Below are positions 1 to 6,427 of a DNA stretch of 14,022 bases, piece by piece. The notes beneath the pieces were generated by a model. The model saw nothing but the letters and a program-made list of their open reading frames with translations, had not been told where the DNA came from and ran no database searches. Where the stretch lies: the NCBI GenBank assembly GCA_946479505.1, contig CAMLGC010000065.1, forward strand, positions 1-14,022, written 5' to 3'. The translations under genes were made by a program, and so were the position numbers. Numbering within the stretch: position 1 is the first letter of the stretch; each line of letters begins with the position of its first letter. Source of the stretch: an uncultured Sphingomonadaceae bacterium. Lineage in GTDB: Bacteria > Pseudomonadota > Alphaproteobacteria > Sphingomonadales > Sphingomonadaceae.

Positions 1-52
1 GCCGGGGCCCAGTTGCGAGCGGCCCGATACTGGGCCCCGGCCTTCGCCGGGG
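1..52. repeat. palindromic intergenic repeat, cut by left window edge
   Basis: Bases 1-12 (gccggggcccag) are the exact reverse complement of bases 30-41, and bases 35-52 form a second hairpin with arms ccccggc/gccgggg around a cttc loop. The right-hand hairpin has the same ccttcgc core as the repeats at 1556-1602 and 3304-3350, so this is probably a more GC-rich member of the same family. Its left outer arm would lie outside the window. It sits just upstream of the first gene. Confidence 0.65.
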
Positions 53-74
53 AAGCAGATGTTCAAATGACGAA

Positions 75-908
75 GTGCCTGTGACTGCCAGTCGTTCTCC
101 TCACGTCGACCTCCCCGTCCGCCTGATCGCCGGCGGCGCGGCGACGCTTGCGTTCGCGGTGCTCGCGGACTCCGGGCTCGAACACTATCGCGGCTCGTTC
201 CACGATCCCGCGATGGTGCTGCCGATCGCCGCGTCGAGCATGGGGATTGCATTCAACGGCGCGCGCGCGAGCCTGCCCGAGCGGAAGCTGTCGGAAGCAC
301 CGACGGTGAGCCATGTCGCCGCGGTGGCAACCGGGCTGATTGGGCTCGGCTTCCACGTCTACAACATCACCAAGCAGCCCGGCGGCGTGCGGATGAGCAA
401 TTTCTTTTATGCCGCGCCCGTCGGCGCGCCCGCCGCGCTGACGCTCGCGGGCGTGCTCGGCCGTGCCGCGGACAATCTTTCGCGGGGGAAGGAACTGCTC
501 GGCCCGCTCCATCTCGGCTCGGGCCGTGCGGTGGGTGCGATCGCGGGCGTCGGCATTCTCGGCACCGTCGGCGAGGCGGCGCTGCTCCACTTTCGCGGCG
601 CCTTCCACGATCCGTTCATGTGGGCGCCGATCGTGCTGCCCCCGGTTGCCGCGCTTTCGCTGCTGAGGGATATCGCCACGGATGAGCCGCGCCGCGCGAC
701 CTTCATCCTGCTCGGCGCGACCGCGACGCTCGGGCTGATCGGCATGGGTTTCCACGCCTACGGCGTCAGCCGCAACATGGGCGGATGGAAGAACTGGCGG
801 CAGAACATCCTCGCCGGGCCGCCGATTCCGGCACCGCCCGCCTTCACCGGGCTTGCGATCGCCGGGATCGGCGCGCTCCTCTTGATGCGGAGGCGCCGCA
901 ATGGCTGA
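75..908 (+). CDS. internally duplicated multi-pass membrane protein of unknown function
   Basis: I do not recognise a named family. The 277-residue protein has several hydrophobic stretches and no obvious soluble domain. It is a tandem duplication: residues about 35-50 (LEHYRGSFHDP and following) match residues about 170-185 (LLHFRGAFHDP), offset 135; residues 87-96 (GLIGLGFHVY) match 220-229 (GLIGMGFHAY), offset 133. Each half therefore carries three matched histidines: H37, H43, H94 and H172, H178, H227. The protein ends in a hydrophobic helix followed by RRRR. The GTG start at 75 is the first usable one, because the ATGs at 59 and 67 run into stops at once; GTG at 81 is an alternative. The gene overlaps the next by 8 bases, so the two are probably translationally coupled. 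By context it may anchor, or take electrons from, the downstream dehydrogenase (inference). Confidence 0.8.
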   Translation: MPVTASRSPHVDLPVRLIAGGAATLAFAVLADSGLEHYRGSFHDPAMVLPIAASSMGIAFNGARASLPERKLSEAPTVSHVAAVATGLIGLGFHVYNITKQPGGVRMSNFFYAAPVGAPAALTLAGVLGRAADNLSRGKELLGPLHLGSGRAVGAIAGVGILGTVGEAALLHFRGAFHDPFMWAPIVLPPVAALSLLRDIATDEPRRATFILLGATATLGLIGMGFHAYGVSRNMGGWKNWRQNILAGPPIPAPPAFTGLAIAGIGALLLMRRRRNG

Positions 909-1536
909 CCGCTTCCCCGGATACGACGTGCTCGCCAAACGCGACACGCCGAGCTGGAACGAACAGACGCGCGAGGCGATCGACGCGCGGATGGCGCGCG
1001 CGCCGCGCGACGACGCGCTGAGCGCCGAACGTCGTGCCACGCTGGAACTGGTGATCGAGCGCATCGTGCCGCAGCCCAGGGAGCGGCCGCCGACCAACAC
1101 GCTCGCGCTCGTTCTCGACAAGATCGCGGCCGACGCGCGCGACGGCTATCGCCACCATGAGCTTCCTGCGACGCGCGCCGCGTGGGAGCAAGGGCTCGAT
1201 GCGATGGAGGCCGAAGCACAGGCGCATTTCGGCCGCGCCTTCGCGGCGCTCGACGGCGGCGAGGCCGATGCGGTGCTCCGCGCAATCCAGTGCGGCGAGA
1301 CGCGCGCGGCATGGCCCTTCCCGCCGATGATCTTCTGGACGTGGCGGCTGCTGCCCGACATCGTCTCGGCCTATTATTCGCACCCTTCCGCGTGGAGCGC
1401 GATGGGCTTCGGCGGCCCCGCCTCCCCACGCGGCTATGTCCGCCTCGGCGCCGACCGTCGCGACCCCTGGGAAGCCGCCGAGCGCGGCGACGGCAACCCG
1501 ATTCCCGCGAAATGGCGCAATCACCGTGTTGTTTGA
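901..1536 (+). CDS. gluconate 2-dehydrogenase subunit 3-like small subunit
   Basis: The 211-residue protein resembles the small (gamma) subunit of membrane-bound gluconate/glucose-type FAD dehydrogenases, which supports folding or export of the flavoprotein subunit. Signs are the helical region around TLELVIERIVPQ (about residues 48-59), the aromatic stretch WPFPPMIFWTWRLL (about 138-151) and the C-terminal SHPSAW...GFGGPASPRGY segment (about 161-180). Subunits of this family often carry a twin-arginine signal; none is visible here, as the N-terminus is polar (MADRFPGYDVLAKRD). The complex may therefore stay on the cytoplasmic side (inference). The ATG overlaps the end of the upstream membrane-protein gene (ATGGCTGA). 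The GMC catalytic subunit follows after 75 bases containing a palindromic repeat, which fits a two-subunit dehydrogenase. Confidence 0.75.
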   Translation: MADRFPGYDVLAKRDTPSWNEQTREAIDARMARAPRDDALSAERRATLELVIERIVPQPRERPPTNTLALVLDKIAADARDGYRHHELPATRAAWEQGLDAMEAEAQAHFGRAFAALDGGEADAVLRAIQCGETRAAWPFPPMIFWTWRLLPDIVSAYYSHPSAWSAMGFGGPASPRGYVRLGADRRDPWEAAERGDGNPIPAKWRNHRVV

Positions 1537-1555
1537 GGTCGTTGCGCTCCCTGTG

Positions 1556-1602
1556 TTCCCGCGAAGGCGGGAATCCAGTCTGGGCTCCCGCCTTCGCGGG
1601 AG
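1556..1602. repeat. double-hairpin palindromic repeat before the GMC gene
   Basis: Two hairpins lie back to back: ttcccgc/gcgggaa at 1556-1573 (loop gaag) and ctcccgc/gcgggag at 1585-1602 (loop cttc). The two are also complementary to each other, with bases 1558-1572 the exact reverse complement of 1586-1600, so a single long cruciform-type stem is possible. The same element recurs at 3304-3350. The GGAG at 1599-1602, in the last arm, is the only evident ribosome binding site for the GMC gene, 9 bases before its ATG. Confidence 0.85.
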
Positions 1603-1611
1603 CACAACGAC

Positions 1612-3291
1612 ATGACAGCAAGCCTCTCCTCCACCCCCGGTCACGGCGCGACCGTCCATCCCCGCAGGCCGCGCGCGATTTCCGGCCGCGCGCCCGACGT
1701 ATTCACCCCCGGCGGCTGGGTACCGATGCGCAGCCATGCCGAGACCGAGGAGGTCGATTTCGCGATCGTCGGCATCGGCGCGGGCGGGGGCACGCTGGCG
1801 TGCCGGCTCGCCGAGGCGGGCTTTTCGGTCGTGGCATTCGACGCCGGCCCCTATTGGCGCCCGCTCGAGGATTTCGCCTCGGACGAGACCGAGCAGCACA
1901 AGCTCTACTGGACCGACGAGCGGATCACCGACGGCGACGACCCGATCGTGCTCGGCGCGAACAATTCGGGCAAGTCGGTTGGCGGATCGACCGTGCATTT
2001 CGCGATGGTCTCGCTGCGGTTCCGCCCCGAGCACCTCCAGACGCGCACCAAGCTCGGCTACGGCGCCGACTGGCCGATCGGCTGGCAGGAGATGTGGCGC
2101 TATTACGACGAGGTCGAGCGCGCGCTGTGCATCGCCGGACCCGTCACCTATCCGTGGGGTCCGAAGCGCCCGCGTTACCCCTATCGCGCACACCCGATGA
2201 ACGCGCCTGCCCAAATTCTCGCGCGCGGCGCCGAGGCGCTGGGCATCGGCTGGACCGAGACCCCGCTCGCCACGCTGTCGGCACCGCGCGGCAAGGCGCA
2301 TCCGTGCGTCTATCGCGGGATGTGCGTGATCGGCTGCTCGACCAACGCCAAGCAATCGGTGCTCGTCACCTGGCTGCCGCGCGCGCTCGAGGCAGGCGCC
2401 GAAATCCGCGATCTCGCGATGGTCGGCCGAATCGAGACCAAGCACGGCCGCGCGACCGGCGTCCACTACCACCGCGAGGGCGAATGGCGTTTCCAGCGCG
2501 CCAAGAACGTCGTCGTCGCGGGCTATGCGATCGAGACGCCGCGGCTGCTGCTCAACTCGGCCAACGACCAATTCCCCGACGGCCTCGCCAACAGCTCGGG
2601 GCTGGTCGGCAAGAACCTGATGGTCCAGCTCAACCAGGCCGCGTGGGGGCAGGTGAAGGAGGAGGTACGCAGCTACAAGGGCCCGCCGAGTCTCGCGATC
2701 AGCGAGCATTGGAACTACGAGGACAAGGGCAAGGACTATTTCGGCGGCTGGTCGTACATGAGCCAGGGGCCGCTCCCGATCACCTGGGCGAACGAGCTGT
2801 CGCGCCGTCGCGGCCTGTGGGGCCAGGCGCTGACCGACGAAATGGCGCGCGCCAACCATTCGGTGGGCCTCAAGATGGTCGGCGAAGTGCTTCCGTATGA
2901 GCATAATCGCGTCACGCTCGTGCCGGACGAGACCGACCAATATGGCCTCCCGATCACCCGCGTCTGCTTCTCCTACGGCGACAACGAGCGCGCGATGATG
3001 GCGCATGCGGTCGATTTCATGGACCGGAGCCTCGACGCCACCGGCGCGACCGAGCGGTGGAAGGAGATGGACGACACCTGCCACCTCAACGGCACCGCAC
3101 GGATGGGGGATGATCCGGCGACGAGCGTGGTGAATGCGGACTGCCGAAGCTGGGACATTCCCAATTTGTGGGTGTGCGACGGCTCGGTCTTCCCGACCGT
3201 CGGCGGGGTCAATCCGTCGCTGACGATTCAGGCCGTCGCCTGCCGCACCGCGGATCGGATCAAGGCGATGAACGAGCGGGGCGAGTTGTAA
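1612..3291 (+). CDS. GMC-family FAD-dependent oxidoreductase, catalytic dehydrogenase subunit
   Basis: Flavoprotein of the glucose-methanol-choline family, 559 residues, oxidising a sugar, alcohol or related hydroxyl compound; the substrate cannot be read from the sequence. The FAD-binding GxGxxG motif is G54-I-G-A-G-G59. The C-terminal GMC domain gives the expected catalytic pair H491 (CHLNGTARMG) and N534 (GGVNPSLT). Residues 232-242 read CVYRGMCVIGC, a C-x5-C-x3-C pattern that, as I recall, matches the 3Fe-4S ligands (C212, C218, C222) of the bacterial FAD glucose dehydrogenase alpha subunit. That would allow electron transfer out of the flavin without oxygen. There is no signal peptide or membrane helix. 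The partner is probably the small subunit at 901. No cytochrome subunit is nearby. The ATG at 1612 has GGAG 9 bases upstream. Confidence 0.93.
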   Translation: MTASLSSTPGHGATVHPRRPRAISGRAPDVFTPGGWVPMRSHAETEEVDFAIVGIGAGGGTLACRLAEAGFSVVAFDAGPYWRPLEDFASDETEQHKLYWTDERITDGDDPIVLGANNSGKSVGGSTVHFAMVSLRFRPEHLQTRTKLGYGADWPIGWQEMWRYYDEVERALCIAGPVTYPWGPKRPRYPYRAHPMNAPAQILARGAEALGIGWTETPLATLSAPRGKAHPCVYRGMCVIGCSTNAKQSVLVTWLPRALEAGAEIRDLAMVGRIETKHGRATGVHYHREGEWRFQRAKNVVVAGYAIETPRLLLNSANDQFPDGLANSSGLVGKNLMVQLNQAAWGQVKEEVRSYKGPPSLAISEHWNYEDKGKDYFGGWSYMSQGPLPITWANELSRRRGLWGQALTDEMARANHSVGLKMVGEVLPYEHNRVTLVPDETDQYGLPITRVCFSYGDNERAMMAHAVDFMDRSLDATGATERWKEMDDTCHLNGTARMGDDPATSVVNADCRSWDIPNLWVCDGSVFPTVGGVNPSLTIQAVACRTADRIKAMNERGEL

Positions 3292-3303
3292 CCCATCGAT
3301 GTG

Positions 3304-3350
3304 CCCCCGCGAAGGCGGGAGCCCAGTCTGGACCCCCGCCTTCGCGGGGG
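3304..3350. repeat. double-hairpin palindromic repeat before the SDR gene
   Basis: Bases 3304-3319 (cccccgcgaaggcggg) are the exact reverse complement of 3335-3350, and the central spacer ccagtctgg is nearly shared with the copy at 1556-1602. It fills the gap between the GMC stop and the SDR start. An open reading frame continues through it into the SDR gene, which can mislead start calling. Confidence 0.85.
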
Positions 3351-3372
3351 AACACGCGAGAAGGACGAAGCC

Positions 3373-4383
3373 ATGCCCGATCAATCTCGGCCCCCCGTCG
3401 TCGTTGTCACTGGCGCCTCGGCCGGCGTCGGCCGTGCGGTCGTGCGGCGGTTCGCGAAGGACAAGGCGAAGATCGCGCTGATCGCGCGCGGCCTCGACGG
3501 CCTCAAAGGCGCGGCCGAGGAGGTGACCGCCGCAGGCGGCGAGGCGATGATTCTGCCGCTCGACGTATCCGACGCTGCCGCGGTCGAGGACGCAGCATCC
3601 AAGGTCGAAGATCGCTTCGGCCCCATCGACATCTGGGTCAACGCCGCCTTCGCGGGCGTGCTCGCGCGTTTCCTCGACATGAGCATGGCCGACTACAAGC
3701 GCGTCACCGAGGTGACCTATCTCGGCCAGGTCCACGGCACGCACGCGGCGCTCAAGCGGATGCTGCCGCGCAACAAGGGCTCGATCGTGCTCGTCGGCTC
3801 GGCGCTCGCCTATCGCGGGATTCCGCTGCAATCGGCCTATTGTGGCGCCAAGCACGCGATCCAGGGCTTCGAGGATTCGCTGCGGTCGGAGCTGCTTCAT
3901 GCCGGCACCGACGTCCATGTCGCAATGGTTCAGCTCCCCGGCGTCAACACCCCGCAATTCGACTGGATCAAGACCGACATGCCGATGCAGCCCAAGCCCG
4001 CCAGCCCGCCCTATCAGCCCGAGATCGCCGCGGAGGCGGTCCATTTCGCCGCGCTCCACCGGCGCAAGAGCGTCAAGCTGGGCTGGCCGACGCTCAAGGC
4101 GATCTGGGGCGACAAGCTCGCCTCGCCGCTGCTCGATCGCTATCTCGCCCGCACCGCCTTTGCTGGCCAGCAATCGGATGAGCCGGTCTCACCCGGCCGG
4201 CAGAACAACCTCTACGCCTCCGTCCCCGGCGACCACGGCGCGCACGGCCGCTTCGACGCCATCGCGCGCACCGCGAGCCCGCAGCTCTGGATGACCAGGC
4301 ACCGCAAGGAGCTCGGGCTGCTCGGCCTCGTCGGAACCGCGCTCGCCGGCGCGATGCTCGCGAGACGCCACCAGCGGACATAG
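3373..4383 (+). CDS. short-chain dehydrogenase/reductase with C-terminal hydrophobic tail
   Basis: Classical-type SDR, NAD(P)-dependent oxidoreductase of 336 residues. The cofactor motif TGASAGVG is at residues 13-20. The catalytic residues S143, Y156 and K160 (SALAY...YCGAK) have the standard spacing. The usual NNAG motif is altered to NAAF. Typical SDRs are about 250 residues; this one continues with about 80 more and ends in a hydrophobic segment (GLLGLVGTALAGAMLA, about 315-330) followed by basic residues, suggesting attachment to the membrane. The ATG at 3373 is chosen because AAGGA lies 7 bases upstream and because the in-frame upstream extension is just translated repeat. It follows the GMC gene in the same direction and may act on the same substrate or its product (inference). 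The substrate is unknown. Confidence 0.92.
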   Translation: MPDQSRPPVVVVTGASAGVGRAVVRRFAKDKAKIALIARGLDGLKGAAEEVTAAGGEAMILPLDVSDAAAVEDAASKVEDRFGPIDIWVNAAFAGVLARFLDMSMADYKRVTEVTYLGQVHGTHAALKRMLPRNKGSIVLVGSALAYRGIPLQSAYCGAKHAIQGFEDSLRSELLHAGTDVHVAMVQLPGVNTPQFDWIKTDMPMQPKPASPPYQPEIAAEAVHFAALHRRKSVKLGWPTLKAIWGDKLASPLLDRYLARTAFAGQQSDEPVSPGRQNNLYASVPGDHGAHGRFDAIARTASPQLWMTRHRKELGLLGLVGTALAGAMLARRHQRT

Positions 4384-4409
4384 TATCCGAAGCGGAAACA
4401 CCGGGCCGC

Positions 4410-4438
4410 TTGCCCTTCCCCGCCCCTTCGCCTATAGC
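4410..4438 (+). promoter_or_regulatory. sigma-70-type promoter for rplY-pth
   Basis: TTGCCC (4410-4415), a 17-base spacer and TATAGC (4433-4438) form a good housekeeping promoter. Transcription would start near 4445, leaving a leader of about 70 bases before the rplY ATG. It lies in the only sizeable gap between the SDR and rplY. Assigned by motif only. Confidence 0.6.
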
Positions 4439-4512
4439 GCCGCGCTTCCGATCATGGTCATCCCTGGAGGCGTGATCGGGCAACGCATATCCAGATATTC
4501 GGAGAAAGTCGC

Positions 4513-5169
4513 ATGAGCGATCAGCTTACGCTCGCTGCCGAGACGCGTGACCGGGTTGGCAAGGGAGCCTCCCGTTCGCTTCGTCGTGAAGGCCGCGTGC
4601 CCGCCGTGATCTACGGCAACAACGAGAACCCGACGCCGATCCATGTCGAGGAGAAGGCGCTCGTCAAGCTCCTGATGACCGGCCATTTCACCAATTCGGT
4701 CATCATGGTCGATATCGGGGGCAAGCCGCAGCGCACGCTGCCCAAGGACGTGACGCTCGACGTCGTCACCGACCGGCCGGTCCATGTCGACTTCCTGCGC
4801 ATCTCCGAGCACGCCAAGGTCCACGTGCATGTGCCCGTCCACTTCGCCGATGAGGAGAAGGCGCCCGGCATCAAGCGCGGTGGCGTGCTCAACGTCGTGC
4901 GCCACGAGCTCGAGCTGGTCGTCGATGCCGCCAAGATCCCCGACGAGATCGTGATCTCGCTCGCGGGGCTCGAGGTCGGCGATTCGATCCACATCTCGAA
5001 CGTCGATCTGCCCGAAGGCGCCGCCTCGGCGATCGAGGACCGCGACTTCACGATCGCGACCGTGGTCGCGCCGTCGGCGCTCAAGTCGAGCGAAGGCGAC
5101 ACCGAGACCCAGGCGGCCGCCGAGGGTGAGGCCGAAGAGACCGAGGAAGCGGGCGAGGAAGAAGCCTGA
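4513..5169 (+). CDS. rplY: 50S ribosomal protein L25 / general stress protein Ctc
   Basis: Large-subunit ribosomal protein that binds 5S rRNA. The 218-residue length is the long Ctc/TL5 form, not the short L25 of about 95 residues in E. coli. The N-terminal RNA-binding barrel is recognisable by [24 protein letters not shown] (from about residue 12, given here only as landmark [19 protein letters not shown]) and the beta domain covers about residues 95-190. The last 25 or so residues are strongly acidic ([11 protein letters not shown]), a tail I associate with alphaproteobacterial members. The start has GGAGA at 4501-4505. It is the first gene of a probable rplY-pth unit under the promoter at 4410. 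Confidence 0.97.
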   Translation: MSDQLTLAAETRDRVGKGASRSLRREGRVPAVIYGNNENPTPIHVEEKALVKLLMTGHFTNSVIMVDIGGKPQRTLPKDVTLDVVTDRPVHVDFLRISEHAKVHVHVPVHFADEEKAPGIKRGGVLNVVRHELELVVDAAKIPDEIVISLAGLEVGDSIHISNVDLPEGAASAIEDRDFTIATVVAPSALKSSEGDTETQAAAEGEAEETEEAGEEEA

Positions 5170-5179
5170 CTTGATGGGA

Positions 5180-5279
5180 AAACCCTCTCTCCTTCAAAGG
5201 GAGAGGGTTTGGGAGAGGGGAATAGCGGGCAGCACTCGACTGCCCCTCTCCCCACCCTTCTCCCCAGGGGAGAGGGAGG
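5180..5279. repeat. GGGAGAGG/CCTCTCCC palindromic repeat between rplY and pth
   Basis: A second repeat type, unlike the GCGAAGGCGGG element. Bases 5180-5189 (aaaccctctc) pair with 5201-5210, extended to the loop with one bulged base. Bases 5211-5220 (gggagagggg) pair with 5243-5252. A further short palindrome ctcccc-a-ggggag lies at 5260-5272. The arms are mutually complementary, so several folds compete. The right end includes GGAGG at 5275-5279, the pth ribosome binding site. The first stem could also weaken transcription past rplY, but there is no U-run. Confidence 0.75.
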
Positions 5280-5285
5280 TTTTCG

Positions 5286-5855
5286 ATGCAGCTTTGGGTC
5301 GGCCTCGGCAATCCGGGCCCGCGTTACGCGATGAACCGGCACAATGTCGGGTTCATGGCGCTGGACGCGATCGCCGAAGTGCACGGGTTCGAGACGCCCA
5401 GGAAGCGCTTCGCCGGCTGGGCGACGGAGGCGCGGCTCGGGGCTGAAAAGCTGCTGCTGCTCAAGCCCGCGACCTTCATGAACGAAAGCGGCCAGTCGAT
5501 CGGCGAGGCGATGCGGTTCTATCGGCTTGGACCGGAGAACGTCACCGTCTTTCACGACGAGCTTGATCTCGCGCCCTTCAAGGTCAAGGTGAAGATCGGC
5601 GGCGGCACCGCGGGGCATAATGGATTGCGCTCGACCGACGCGCATATCGGCCCCGATTTCCGCCGCGTGCGGATCGGCATCGGCCATCCCGGGCACAAGG
5701 ATCGCGTCCACAATTACGTCCTCGGCAATTACGCCAAGGCCGAGATCGACCCGCTCGCCGACATGCTCGGCGCGATCGCGGCGGAGGCCGAATGGCTGGC
5801 GCGGGGGGACGATGCCCGCTTCATGAACGATGTGGCGCTGCGGTTGCAGGATTAG
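5286..5855 (+). CDS. pth: peptidyl-tRNA hydrolase
   Basis: Cleaves peptidyl-tRNA released prematurely from ribosomes, recycling tRNA in the cytoplasm. The 189 residues match the usual length. All residues expected of bacterial Pth are present: N9 and H19 (GNPGPRY, NRHNVGF; H20 in E. coli numbering), N66 (ATFMNESG), D91 (HDELD) and N112 (GGGTAGHNGLRS). The ATG at 5286 has GGAGG 6 bases upstream, within the end of the palindromic repeat. It lies 116 bases after rplY on the same strand, a pairing common in proteobacteria, and is convergent with the merR-type gene. Confidence 0.98.
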   Translation: MQLWVGLGNPGPRYAMNRHNVGFMALDAIAEVHGFETPRKRFAGWATEARLGAEKLLLLKPATFMNESGQSIGEAMRFYRLGPENVTVFHDELDLAPFKVKVKIGGGTAGHNGLRSTDAHIGPDFRRVRIGIGHPGHKDRVHNYVLGNYAKAEIDPLADMLGAIAAEAEWLARGDDARFMNDVALRLQD

Positions 5856-5862
5856 CGCACGA

Positions 5863-5880
5863 GGGGTGCTTCGGCATCTC
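5863..5880 (+). terminator. possible weak stem-loop terminator after pth
   Basis: Eight bases after the pth stop, 5863-5869 can pair with 5874-5880 around a TTCG tetraloop (7 pairs, two of them G-T). There is no T-run after it, so intrinsic termination is doubtful; it may only stabilise the mRNA 3' end. The rest of the gap up to 5970 shows nothing recognisable. Confidence 0.3.
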
Positions 5881-5970
5881 GTACCTGGCAAAGAACATCG
5901 AAAGATCGTCACCCGAGAAGATCGAAGACACGCCATCGTTCGCCGCGTCCGGAGCGTGGCCCGCCAAACC

Positions 5971-6351
5971 TCACGCTTCAAACGCCGCGATGATCGGGCA
6001 CGGACCCTCGTCCGATACCGCACATTCCTGCTCCAGCCGTCGAAGCGCCTCGCGGGCCTGTTTCAGCTCCGCGATCTTCGCATCGAGCGCGGCGATGCGG
6101 GCGCGGGCGAGCGCCTGCGCGCGGGGGCGGTCGTTGGTCGCCTCGAGCGCGATCAGCTCGTCGATCTCGGCGAGCGTGAAGCCGCCCGCTTGCGCCGCCC
6201 GGATGAAGCGCAACCGGCGCGCGTCCTCCTCGTTGTACCGGCGGATGCCGCTCGTGCGCTCGGGCGTGCGCAGCAGGCCGCGGCGCTGGTAATAGCGCAC
6301 CGTCTCCACCCCGACGCGGCCTGCGCGCGCCAGCCCTGCGATCGTCATCAT
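5971..6351 (-). CDS. MerR-family metal- or redox-responsive transcriptional regulator
   Basis: The 126-residue protein has the MerR winged-helix DNA-binding domain (MTIAGLARAGRVGVETVRYYQ, landmark VGVETVRYYQRRGLL; then GIRRYNEEDARRLRFI), a long dimerisation helix (about residues 75-108) and a C-terminal cysteine loop C110-x7-C118 followed by PII. That spacing and the CPII ending match CueR (C112/C120), while mercury MerR has one more residue between the cysteines and a third Cys, here replaced by Arg. Cu(I)-like monovalent metal sensing is therefore the first guess, but redox sensing is possible. Two adjacent ATGs (6351 and 6348) follow AAGGG and GGAG; the in-frame ATG at 6372 is rejected because it lies inside the operator palindrome. 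It is divergent from the glutaredoxin fusion gene it probably controls. Confidence 0.9.
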   Translation of the reverse strand: MMTIAGLARAGRVGVETVRYYQRRGLLRTPERTSGIRRYNEEDARRLRFIRAAQAGGFTLAEIDELIALEATNDRPRAQALARARIAALDAKIAELKQAREALRRLEQECAVSDEGPCPIIAAFEA

Positions 6352-6357
6352 GCGCCC

Positions 6358-6389
6358 TTGACTCCGTACCATGGTACGGACGCTATATG
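6358..6389 (+). promoter_or_regulatory. MerR-type operator-promoter for the glutaredoxin/MauE gene
   Basis: A -35 box TTGACT (6358-6363) is followed at 19-20 bases by a -10 box (CTATAT 6383-6388 or TATATG 6384-6389). The overlong spacer is the hallmark of promoters untwisted by MerR proteins. Within it lies an 18-base perfect palindrome, TCCGTACCATGGTACGGA (6363-6380), whose half-sites TCCGTAC-N4-GTACGGA equal those I recall for the Tn21/Tn501 mer operator. On the minus strand, TATAGC (6387-6382) could be the -10 of the regulator gene, giving autoregulation. Confidence 0.85.
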
Positions 6390-6427
6390 GGGCGCATCAT
6401 TGGTTCCGCTACTGGAGACGCCGCGAG

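Noticed and set aside
1182..2900. Alternative plus-strand frame of 572 codons overlapping the small subunit and GMC genes
   Set aside because: Arg-rich shadow in the wrong frame; the GMC motifs lie in the other frame.
3301..3372. Upstream GTG start for the SDR gene
   Set aside because: The added residues are translated repeat sequence, and the ATG at 3373 has a good binding site 7 bases upstream.
844..4173. Very long open frame on the minus strand (1109 codons) across the GMC and SDR genes
   Set aside because: It is antisense to three genes with clear families, has no recognisable domain, and reads through two palindromic repeats. High GC makes such shadows common.
4611..6023. Minus-strand open frame of 470 codons over rplY and pth
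   Set aside because: Antisense to two conserved housekeeping genes and runs through the palindromic repeat; composition is that of a shadow.
6371..6427. Upstream ATG start for the glutaredoxin/MauE gene
   Set aside because: It lies inside the operator palindrome and before the -10 box, so it would not be on the transcript; ATG 6428 has GGAGA upstream.
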